6,294 bases of DNA, taken from an uncultured Neisseria sp. (lineage in GTDB: Bacteria; Pseudomonadota; Gammaproteobacteria; Burkholderiales; Neisseriaceae). The stretch lies in contig CAMURX010000104.1 of NCBI GenBank assembly GCA_947097615.1, forward strand, positions 1 to 6,294, given 5' to 3'. Of this stretch, positions 1 to 6,242 are shown piece by piece. The position numbers and the translations under genes are program-made. The notes beneath the pieces are model-generated. The model saw only the letters and a program-made list of their open reading frames with translations. It was not told the DNA's origin and did no database searches. Each line of letters begins with the position of its first letter. Position 1 is the first letter of the stretch.

Positions 1-93
1 GCCAATGCCGTCCATTGGCGAGTGTTTTCAACGCGGCAGATGCCGTTTTAGGACGGAAAAGCCGCCAAAATGTTGATTGTCAACACGCCCTAG
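1..93. mobile_element. Probable terminal segment of an insertion element (left edge)
   Basis: Positions 73-93, read on the minus strand, give CTAGGGCGTGTTGACAATCA and one more A. This matches the sequence at 6241-6261 at 18 of 21 positions. Both copies begin at CTAG, a target typical of the IS5 family (YTAR or TA), and both carry TTGACA just inside the tip, as many insertion sequences do. On this reading the element lies to the left of about position 90 and only its last 90 bases are in the window. Two perfect short dyads lie inside it: a 7-bp stem at 1-7/13-19 and TGTTGA/TCAACA at 71-76/80-85. No transposase frame can be recognised in so short a piece. It could also be the end of a non-autonomous element (MITE). 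The family assignment is inference. Confidence 0.45.
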
Positions 94-151
94 GGCAAAG
101 CCGACAGCAGCGAAAGCGAAACCGCAGACTGCCCCCGCCGCGCAGACAACC

Positions 152-189
152 AGGCCGTCTGAAAACCCGAAAAGGTTTTCAGACGGCCT
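152..189. terminator. Inverted DUS hairpin, likely bidirectional terminator
   Basis: AGGCCGTCTGAAAACC (152-167) pairs perfectly with GGTTTTCAGACGGCCT (174-189) across a 6-base loop, giving a 16-bp stem. The right arm runs into only three Ts. Inverted pairs of the uptake sequence are the usual rho-independent terminators of Neisseria. The plus-strand gene that it would have ended is not present; only a possible 23-codon tail (94-162) runs into it. Confidence 0.75.
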
Positions 190-244
190 TTGTATCGTGC
201 GTAGCGTGTACCGCCCCGCGACGCGCGCGTTCTATATGATACCT

Positions 245-281
245 GCCGTCTGAAAACTGCCAACGGCTTTTCAGACGGCCT
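245..281. terminator. Inverted DUS hairpin with inner stem
   Basis: GCCGTCTGAAAA (245-256) pairs with TTTTCAGACGGC (268-279), and an inner GCC/GGC stem (259-261/265-267) closes on a 3-base loop with a 2-base bulge. TTTT follows on the plus strand. The left arm has CT before the 10-mer core; the right arm is a full AG-DUS. No intact gene directly abuts it, so its role as a terminator rests on structure alone. Confidence 0.6.
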
Positions 282-290
282 TTTGGTTTC

Positions 291-414
291 ATCAGCGGCA
301 AAGTCGACCGCACGGAGCAAAACACAGGGCAAAGACTGTTCCCGTCTGCACCCTTCGAAATATGAATGCGGGAATGACGCTTCTGAAAGCCTGTTCGAAC
401 CATTCAGACGGCCT
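291..414 (-). repeat. Diverged intergenic repeat, copy A
   Basis: Read on the minus strand, this segment starts with AGGCCGTCTGAA (414-403). After a short divergent stretch it continues with a block that aligns to copy B (2047-2175): 44 of 60 aligned positions are identical with one single-base gap, and most differences are transitions. After a more divergent middle, the two copies agree again in a CTTTGCCG...TGAT stretch at the far end. Neither copy is a Correia element (no TATAGTGGATTA-type end) or a dRS3/NIME array. No long frame is conserved between the copies, so they look like non-coding repeats, though a short RNA or the remains of a small gene cannot be excluded. Confidence 0.5.
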
Positions 415-440
415 CCCGCCTGCCGCCGTGCCAAACGGCA

Positions 441-482
441 AAGGCCGTCTGAAACCCGCAAAAGGTTTTTTCAGACGGCCTT
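441..482. terminator. DUS hairpin terminator downstream of the yceI pseudogene
   Basis: AAGGCCGTCTGAAA (441-454) pairs with TTTCAGACGGCCTT (469-482), with a loop that can also form CC/GG pairs. A run of Ts follows on the plus strand. On the minus strand it lies 13 bases beyond the stop codon of the YceI-family gene, the usual place for a terminator. A further single DUS in the opposite orientation sits at 403-414. Confidence 0.75.
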
Positions 483-495
483 TTTGCCGATTTGC

Positions 496-1156
496 TTACG
501 GCTTGCGTACAAACGTACCGGCAAACATCACCGGAATCTGCCCGTCTATCGACGCCAAACCCATCACTTCCACCAGCTTCGCCACGCCGCCGGCCATGTC
601 CATCTGCTGCACGTCCAGCACCACAGGCTGCGCGGTGGACACCTCCACCGTATCGTCCGCCGTCCGCTTCAGGCGCAAATCGGCGGTGATGTCGAGCCTC
701 TGCCCGTGCACCTCCAGCACCAGCGGCTGTTTCAGATCCGTTTCCCCTCCCGTTTTCAAAGCATCTATTGCCGCCGCATCCAAACGGCCCAAAACCGTTG
801 CCTGCGGGAATTTCGCCGTTTCAAACACCCAGTCGCGCAAACGCTGGTCGCGGATGTCGATATTGGTTTTCACGCTGGCCAAATCCACGGTCATAGCAAA
901 CGCGCCGTCCGCATCGAGCTTGGCCGAAGACGCGGAAAACGCCGATTCTTCCTCAACCGTTTTCTGCTGCGTGTTGGTTTTTTTTGCTGACAAAACGCAC
1001 CAGCGCGCCGTCCGCCGTCCACGCGCCCGCCGCCTGCGGCACGGCAGAGGCCGTCTGAACGGCCGATGCCGCCGCAGATTAGGCTGTGTTATCCTGATTC
1101 GGCGCACAGGCCGCCGCAGCCAAAACACACAATAAAGGGAGCAGTTTCTGTTTCAT
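496..1156 (-). pseudogene. YceI-family exported protein, broken by a stop codon and a frameshift
   Basis: The start at 1156 has a good ribosome site (AAAGGA, 6 bases away) and encodes a signal peptide, MKQKLLPLLCVLAAAAC, with a lipoprotein-like AAAC at residues 14-17. Codon 26 is TAA (1081-1079). The same frame then continues with an Ala-rich linker and the first strand of a YceI domain (W-T-A-D-G then V-R-F-V-S-K-K), and runs into TGA at codon 68 (955-953). The rest of the domain lies in another frame, through D-I-R-D-Q-R-L-R-D-W to the terminal F-V-R-K-P. An eight-A run in the coding strand (978-985) sits at the change of frame; seven As would join the two parts. Corrected length is about 219 residues, normal for an exported YceI protein (lipocalin-like fold binding isoprenoid lipids, periplasmic or membrane-anchored). 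Two separate lesions suggest a real pseudogene. A DUS (1048-1059) lies inside the linker and encodes part of V-Q-T-A. The YceI assignment is firm; the exact role is unknown. Confidence 0.8.
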
Positions 1157-1452
1157 GTTTATTCCTTTGTCGGTTATCGAAGGGAAACGTTCCGCACATC
1201 GGGAACGGCATACGCATTGGACGCCCTTGCCGCAAAATTCCTACAGATATTAACAGAAAATAAAACAACACCCTGTTTATACGGATATTTTTATCGATCC
1301 GTTTACGCAAAAGGCCGTCTGAAAGCGCAGCCCCGACACGCCGCGCGGCACGGCGTAAATCTCAGTTAACCCTGCTGCCGCCCCACGGGGCTTGGGCTAA
1401 GATGGCGCCACCCTCGCACGGAAGATTTTCTTAACCATACAGGAAAACCATT
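1157..1452. promoter_or_regulatory. Divergent intergenic region between the yceI pseudogene and the MliC-like gene
   Basis: This 296-base spacer must hold promoters for both divergent genes. For the minus-strand gene, TGTTAATAT (TAATAT at 1252-1247) resembles an extended -10 box, but no good -35 is seen. For the plus-strand gene, TAAGAT at about 1398-1403 is a possible -10, also with a poor -35. An inverted repeat ACGGAT/ATCCGT (1281-1286/1297-1302, 10-base loop) lies in the A+T-rich middle and could be an operator. A lone AG-DUS is at 1312-1323. No small gene with a convincing ribosome site was found. All promoter calls here are weak. Confidence 0.35.
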
Positions 1453-1944
1453 ATGAAACTACGTTATCTGGCCGTTCCCGCTTCGCTGACCCTGCTGCTG
1501 TCCGCCTGCGTCGTCCCCTTTGACGCCGACTATGACGACGACTACCGCCCGCAGCGGCCGCGCCGCCACGAAAGCCGCCAATACGAAGAATACGTTCCGC
1601 GCCCCGAACAAGACCGCGATTTCGACCGCGAAGAGCGCCGCAACCGCTACGACAGAGCGCGCGGCGACGGCGGTGCTTACGTCGGCAACCAACGCGCAGC
1701 CCATTACAGTTGCGAAAACGGCTCGACCGTCAACCTCCGCCGCGAAGGCGACGCGCTGTATCTGACGCTCGACAACAAACAGGCGCGCCTCCACCGTACT
1801 TCCTCCGCCTCGGGCGAACGTTACGTGGGCAACAGCGGCCTGTTCGGCAGCGGCGCCGAATGGCACGAAAAAAGCGGCGACGCCTATTTCAGCTTCAAAG
1901 ACCCCTACGGCAACCGTGTGGACACCACCTGCCAACCCCGTTAA
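1453..1944 (+). CDS. Lipoprotein with MliC/PliC-type lysozyme-inhibitor domain
   Basis: This 163-residue protein has a lipoprotein signal peptide with lipobox L-S-A-C and lipidated Cys19. A strongly charged linker follows (about residues 24-75, more than half Asp, Glu or Arg). The C-terminal domain (about 80-163) has the MliC pattern: Y-S-C at 85-87, the signature S-A-S-G-E-R-Y at 118-124, a Trp at 137, and a last cysteine at 160 that probably forms a disulfide with Cys87. Family members bind c-type lysozyme and insert the conserved S-A-S-G loop into its active-site cleft. A role in protecting the cell wall from host lysozyme is therefore likely; the cellular location is inferred from the lipobox (outer membrane, periplasmic or surface). 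The start is supported by AGGA 8 bases upstream and by the signal peptide. It is transcribed alone, diverging from the yceI pseudogene, and ends at a DUS terminator 16 bases past the stop. The long linker is the main difference from the short MliC of enterobacteria. Confidence 0.85.
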   Translation: MKLRYLAVPASLTLLLSACVVPFDADYDDDYRPQRPRRHESRQYEEYVPRPEQDRDFDREERRNRYDRARGDGGAYVGNQRAAHYSCENGSTVNLRREGDALYLTLDNKQARLHRTSSASGERYVGNSGLFGSGAEWHEKSGDAYFSFKDPYGNRVDTTCQPR

Positions 1945-1960
1945 ACGGCTCTGCACAAAA

Positions 1961-2002
1961 GAGGCCGTCTGAAACCCCGAAACAGGGTTTTCAGACGGCC
2001 TC
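1961..2002. terminator. DUS hairpin terminator after the MliC-like gene
   Basis: GAGGCCGTCTGAAA (1961-1974) pairs with TTTCAGACGGCCTC (1989-2002), extended by CCC/GGG (1975-1977/1985-1987) with one bulged T. It lies 16 bases beyond the stop codon of the lipoprotein gene. There is no T run after the right arm on the plus strand, so termination may be less efficient than at the hairpin at 2216-2264. Confidence 0.75.
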
Positions 2003-2046
2003 ATACATTGGCAACGCGGCAGACAACCCGTGCAATCCGTTTCTGA

Positions 2047-2175
2047 ATCACACGGCAAAGCAGACATCGGCGCGGCGGAAGGACACCATGTACAAAAACC
2101 GTATCCGCCTGCCCCTTCGGAACACAAATGCGAACATACCGTTTCCGAAAGCGCCGCCGCACTTTCAGACGGCCT
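2047..2175 (-). repeat. Diverged intergenic repeat, copy B
   Basis: Read on the minus strand, this copy starts with AGGCCGTCTGAA (2175-2164) and aligns with copy A (291-414): about 73% identity over the best 60 positions, with mostly transition differences and a second match near the far end (CTTTGCCG...TGAT). It fills most of the 334-base spacer between the convergent lipoprotein and ilvC genes and is bracketed by two DUS hairpins. A plus-strand frame from a GTG at 2030 runs to 2230 and ends inside the DUS hairpin, but it has no clear ribosome site and is not preserved in copy A. I do not call it a gene. Confidence 0.5.
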
Positions 2176-2215
2176 TCCCGTTCCCACAACACCCCCTGAC
2201 AGGTCAGGCAAAACA

Positions 2216-2264
2216 AAAAAGGCCGTCTGAAAACCCTGTTTCGGGGTTTTCAGACGGCCTTTTT
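2216..2264. terminator. Strong bidirectional DUS terminator of the ilv operon
   Basis: A perfect 21-bp stem (2216-2236 with 2244-2264) is formed by inverted AG-DUS copies extended by AAACCC/GGGTTT and closed by a 7-base loop. Both arms are flanked by A/T runs, so it has a T tract in either direction. It begins 14 bases past the ilvC stop on the minus strand and insulates the operon from the convergent lipoprotein gene. Confidence 0.88.
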
Positions 2265-2278
2265 GCTTGACCGCGGGA

Positions 2279-3325
<1,047 letters not shown>

Positions 3326-3628
3326 TCAGTTGCCGTTGTCGGACACGTCGTGCAGCAGGACGATGTCGACGGCGGCGGTTTTGCCGTCTATGGCTTTGAG
3401 GAAGTTTTGGAAATGGGCGCTGGCGTTGTGGCTGTCGACGGCGGCCTGGTCGCGCCAGTTTTCAAAGAAGACGAAGCGGTTTTCGTCGGCAATGTCCTGG
3501 TGGAGGTCGTAGCGCAGGTTGCCCGCTTCGGCGCGGCTGGCGGCGACGAGTTCGGAAAACACAGCGGCGAGTTCGGCGCGGTGTTCGGGTTTGACGGCGA
3601 TGGTGGCGGCGATTTTGATGTTGGCCAT
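3326..3628 (-). CDS. Antibiotic biosynthesis monooxygenase (ABM) domain protein, putative quinol monooxygenase
   Basis: This is a 100-residue single-domain protein of the dimeric alpha/beta-barrel ABM superfamily (YgiN-like). It begins M-A-N-I-K-I-A; the core shows the typical E-N-W-R-D strand (about residues 56-60) followed by a helix with H-N-A-S-A-H-F (about 67-73). Relatives include quinol monooxygenases and cofactor-free oxygenases acting on aromatic substrates, but many have no known reaction, so the substrate here is unassigned. The ATG at 3628 is chosen because AAGGAG lies 6 bases upstream; the frame could be extended to 3676, but that would translate through a DUS. It sits between ilvN (72 bases upstream, with an inverted DUS pair in the gap) and ilvC (33 bases downstream), so it is probably co-transcribed with the ilv genes. 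No function in branched-chain synthesis is known to me for this family. Confidence 0.8.
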   Translation of the reverse strand: MANIKIAATIAVKPEHRAELAAVFSELVAASRAEAGNLRYDLHQDIADENRFVFFENWRDQAAVDSHNASAHFQNFLKAIDGKTAAVDIVLLHDVSDNGN

Positions 3629-3661
3629 GTCACACTCCTTATATAGATGTGGAAACAGGTT

Positions 3662-3697
3662 TTCAGACGGCCTCAAAGGGCTTTGCGGCCGTCTGAA
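3662..3697. repeat. Inverted DUS pair inside the ilv operon
   Basis: TTCAGACGGCC (3662-3672) pairs with GGCCGTCTGAA (3687-3697), with an inner AAAG/CTTT stem in the loop. It starts 4 bases past the ilvN stop on the minus strand. Neither side has a T run, so it is probably not an efficient terminator. It may weaken or process the transcript between ilvBN and the ABM-ilvC genes, or serve only for uptake. Confidence 0.7.
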
Positions 3698-3700
3698 CGC

Positions 3701-4192
3701 TCAGATTTTCAAAATGCGCTCGCCGCGCCCGATACCCGCCGCGCCGGTGCGCACGGTTTCGAGGATAAGGGGCCGACCGACGGCTTCGAGGAAGGAGTCG
3801 AGTTTGTCGGTGGTGCCGGTGACTTCGACGGTGTAGCTTTTGTCGCTGACATCGACGATGTGGCCGCGGTAGATTTCGGTCAGGCGCAGGATTTCGTCGC
3901 GGTCTTTGCCGAGGGCGCGCACTTTCACCAGCATCAGGCCGCGTTCGACATAGCGGCTGTCGTTCAAATCGATAACGCGCACCACCTCAATCAGTTTGTT
4001 GAGCTGCTTGGTGATTTGCTCGATGACGGTGTCGTCGCCTTGGGTGGCGATGGTCATGCGCGACAGGGTCGGGTCTTCGGTGGCAGCGACGGACAGGGAG
4101 TCGATGTTGTAGCCGCGCGCAGAAAACAGGCCGACCACGCGGCTCATCGCACCCGATTCGTTTTCCATCAGAACGGATAAGATGTGTCTCAT
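3701..4192 (-). CDS. ilvN: Acetolactate synthase small (regulatory) subunit
   Basis: This is the regulatory subunit of acetohydroxyacid synthase. It binds the large subunit, raises its activity and confers feedback inhibition by valine. At 163 residues it has the length of E. coli IlvH and resembles it closely. The N-terminal ACT domain opens M-R-H-I-L-S-V-L-M-E-N-E-S-G and carries Asn11, Gly14, Ser17 and Asn29, positions that form the valine site in IlvH, so valine inhibition is expected. The second half matches the C-terminal small-subunit domain (R-G-L-M-L-V-K-V; I-Y-R-G-H-I-V-D-V; ending in G-R-G-E-R-I-L-K-I). AAGGAG lies 6 bases before the ATG. The start overlaps the stop of ilvB as ATGA, so translation of the two subunits is probably coupled. 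It could equally be named ilvH. Confidence 0.95.
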   Translation of the reverse strand: MRHILSVLMENESGAMSRVVGLFSARGYNIDSLSVAATEDPTLSRMTIATQGDDTVIEQITKQLNKLIEVVRVIDLNDSRYVERGLMLVKVRALGKDRDEILRLTEIYRGHIVDVSDKSYTVEVTGTTDKLDSFLEAVGRPLILETVRTGAAGIGRGERILKI

Positions 4193-5964
4193 GGCACGCT
4201 CCTTGTGTCGTAGTTGCGGTCGTGTACGTCGTTGACGTCGCTGTCGGCTTTGCGCTCGCGCATATGCGGCGGCAGCACCATTTCGTCCAATCCTTTGCCG
4301 TTGCCGACCATGGGGAAGACGTTTTGTTTTTTATCGGTGATGAAATCCATGAATACGAAGCGGTCTTTCATCGCCAGCGCTTCGCGCAGCGCGCCTTCGA
4401 CGTCGGCGGGCTTGTCGATGCGCATGCCGACGTGGCCGTAGGCTTCGGCCAGTTTGACGAAGTCGGGCAGGGAGTCGAAATAGGTTTCCGATTCGCGGTC
4501 GCCGTAATAAAGCTCCTGCCACTGGCGCACCATGCCCAGATAGCCGTTGTTCAGGCAGATGGTTTTGATGGGCAGGCGGTATTGGAAACAGGTGGAGAGT
4601 TCCTGAATGTTCATTTGGATGGAACCCTCGCCGGTGATGCAGCACACGTCTTTCGAGGGGTCGGCGAGATACGCGCCCATGGCATAGGGCAGGCCGACGC
4701 CCATCGTGCCCTGTCCGCCCGAATTGAGCCACTGCCGCGGCCGTCTGAAAGGATAGAACTGGGCGGCGAACATTTGGTGCTGGCCGACGTCGGAGGTGAT
4801 GATGGCGTCGTTGTCCGTGATTTGCGCCAGCGTTTTGATTACCGTCTGCGGCAGGATAACGTCGCTCTCGGGCAGGCGCAGGCAGTCGCGGGCGCGCCAT
4901 GCTTCGATGGTCTGCCACCATTTTTCCAGCGCGGCTTCGTTGAACGCGGCCTGCTGGTTCTGCCAGATGTCGGCCAAATCGCGCAGCACGTTTTTCACGT
5001 CGCCGACTATCGGCACATCGGCACGCACGCGTTTGGAAATGCTGGACGGGTCGATATCGATATGGATGATTTTTTTCGGCTTTTCCATAAACTTGGCCGG
5101 CACGGACACCACGCGGTCGTCGAAACGCGCGCCGACGGCCAACACCACGTCGGCGTTTTGCATCGCCAGATTGGCTTCGTAAGTGCCGTGCATGCCGAGC
5201 ATGCCGAGATATTGTTTGTTGTCGGAAGGATATCCGCCCAAGCCCATCAGCGTGGCGGTGCACGGTGCGCCGGTCAGCGCGACAAAGCGGGCGAGTTCTT
5301 CGGACGCGTTGCCGAGAATAACGCCGCCGCCGAAATAAACCAGCGGGCGTTTGGCCGCCGCCAGCACCTGCACCGCTTTTTTCATCTGGCCGGTGTGGCC
5401 GTTCAATACGGGCTGGTAGGAGCGGATGTAAACGTCTTCCTGCGGATAGCTGAATTTCGCCATCGCCTGCGTCACGTCTTTGGCAATGTCGATTACCACC
5501 GGGCCGGGACGGCCGGTGCGGGCGATTTGGAAGGCTTTTTTGACGGTGGGCACCAGATCGTCGATGTGCTTCACAAGGAAATTATGCTTCACGCACGGAC
5601 GCGACACACCGATCATGTCGATTTCCTGGAACGCGTCCGAACCGATGGCGGGCGAGCCGACCTGGCCGGAAATCACCACCAGCGGAATCGAATCGGAATA
5701 GGCCGTGGCGATGCCCGTGAGCGCGTTGGTCGCACCCGGGCCGGACGTCACCAGAGCCACACCTACCTTGCCGCTGACGCGGGCATAGGCGTCTGCCGCG
5801 TGAACCGCAGCCTGCTCGTGGCGTACCAGAATGTGTTTGAATTTGTTTAATTGGAAGAGCGCGTCGTAGATTTCCAGCACCGCGCCGCCGGGATAGCCGA
5901 AAACGTATTCCACGTTTTCCGCCCTCAGACTCTGCACAAGGATTTGTGCACCGGATAATTGCAT
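4189..5964 (-). CDS. ilvB: Acetolactate synthase large (catalytic) subunit
   Basis: This is the catalytic subunit of acetohydroxyacid synthase, which condenses pyruvate with a second pyruvate or with 2-oxobutyrate, using thiamine diphosphate, Mg2+ and FAD. The 591-residue protein shows all three domains: the N-terminal pyrimidine-binding domain with catalytic Glu50 (V-R-H-E-Q-A-A-V-H-A-A), the central FAD-type domain (about 190-335, including A-V-G-A-R-F-D-D-R-V), and the diphosphate-binding domain with G-E-G-S (445-448) through N-N (472-473) followed by L-G-M-V-R-Q-W-Q. The Glu in place of the usual Asp in GDGS is, from memory, normal for betaproteobacterial enzymes. The ATG at 5964 is chosen because AGAGG precedes it by 5 bases and M-Q-L-S-G matches the family N terminus; the frame stays open to 6174 but that segment is the leader. 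A DUS (4738-4749) within the gene encodes F-R-R-P. It overlaps ilvN by 4 bases. It could be named ilvI. Confidence 0.96.
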   Translation of the reverse strand: MQLSGAQILVQSLRAENVEYVFGYPGGAVLEIYDALFQLNKFKHILVRHEQAAVHAADAYARVSGKVGVALVTSGPGATNALTGIATAYSDSIPLVVISGQVGSPAIGSDAFQEIDMIGVSRPCVKHNFLVKHIDDLVPTVKKAFQIARTGRPGPVVIDIAKDVTQAMAKFSYPQEDVYIRSYQPVLNGHTGQMKKAVQVLAAAKRPLVYFGGGVILGNASEELARFVALTGAPCTATLMGLGGYPSDNKQYLGMLGMHGTYEANLAMQNADVVLAVGARFDDRVVSVPAKFMEKPKKIIHIDIDPSSISKRVRADVPIVGDVKNVLRDLADIWQNQQAAFNEAALEKWWQTIEAWRARDCLRLPESDVILPQTVIKTLAQITDNDAIITSDVGQHQMFAAQFYPFRRPRQWLNSGGQGTMGVGLPYAMGAYLADPSKDVCCITGEGSIQMNIQELSTCFQYRLPIKTICLNNGYLGMVRQWQELYYGDRESETYFDSLPDFVKLAEAYGHVGMRIDKPADVEGALREALAMKDRFVFMDFITDKKQNVFPMVGNGKGLDEMVLPPHMRERKADSDVNDVHDRNYDTRSVP

Positions 5965-6133
5965 GATGGCCTCTTTTATTCTGCCTGCAAACCAATAATA
6001 AACCCGGGCTTCGCTGCACAACGGTAATGTCGGTTTTCCGAACGGCGGTTTGGGGTACGCGAACGGATGAGCCGGCGACAACCGGAGGATTTCAAAATTG
6101 GCTTGGAGCGCAAAGTGTTTAAAAAAGTAAAGA
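5965..6133 (-). promoter_or_regulatory. ilvB 5' leader
   Basis: About 170 bases separate the predicted transcription start from the ilvB ATG. The leader can form a short hairpin TCGG-AAAA-CCGA and a CCGG/CCGG stem, and has a near-palindrome AAACCCGGGCTT at about 6000-6009. I see no classical attenuator (no leader peptide with a run of branched-chain codons followed by a T-run terminator). The ilvB frame is open through the whole leader, which looks accidental. Confidence 0.35.
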
Positions 6134-6139
6134 GCGCAT

Positions 6140-6168
6140 AAGATAACGCAAACTCCGTTAACAGGCAA
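6140..6168 (-). promoter_or_regulatory. ilvB promoter: Predicted sigma-70 promoter of the ilv operon
   Basis: On the minus strand TTGCCT (6168-6163) and TATCTT (6145-6140) are 17 bases apart, each matching the consensus at 4 of 6 positions. It lies in the A+T-rich part of the upstream region, about 175 bases before the ilvB start and 34 bases downstream of a DUS hairpin. This is the best candidate seen but is not proven. Confidence 0.45.
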
Positions 6169-6201
6169 GCACAAATTCCCCCTCGGTGCAAAACGCGGAA
6201 A

Positions 6202-6242
6202 AGGCCGTCTGAAACACCCTGCGGGGGATTTTCAGACGGCCT
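6202..6242. terminator. DUS hairpin upstream of ilvB, abutting the right element end
   Basis: AGGCCGTCTGAAA (6202-6214) pairs with TTTCAGACGGCCT (6230-6242), with an inner CCC/GGG stem. On the minus strand it is followed by TTTT, so it would stop transcription coming from the right before the ilv promoter. On the plus strand the right arm runs straight into CTAG and the element tip, so any T run once there is missing. Confidence 0.7.

Noticed and set aside
365..382. GGGAATGACG resembling a dRS3 or neisserial repeat half-site
   Set aside because: Only one half of the ATTCCC-N8-GGGAAT dyad is present, and it falls inside the repeat A alignment.
152..482. Repeated GCCGTCTGAA words suggesting a CRISPR-like array
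   Set aside because: The spacing is irregular, both orientations occur and the unit is the known Neisseria uptake sequence.
1000..1128. Arg-rich N-terminal extension of the YceI frame starting at 1128
   Set aside because: It is the out-of-frame reading of the signal peptide and linker. The real N terminus is at 1156 in another frame, with a ribosome site and signal peptide.
2030..2230. Possible small plus-strand gene starting at GTG and ending in a DUS hairpin
   Set aside because: It has no ribosome site, no known motif, and its frame is interrupted by stops in the related repeat copy A.
3629..3676. Upstream start for the ABM gene at 3676
   Set aside because: The extra 16 residues are a translated DUS and spacer; the ATG at 3628 has a strong ribosome site.
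4222..5850. Plus-strand open frame of 542 codons
   Set aside because: It is the antisense shadow of ilvB; the opposite strand encodes an unmistakable acetolactate synthase.
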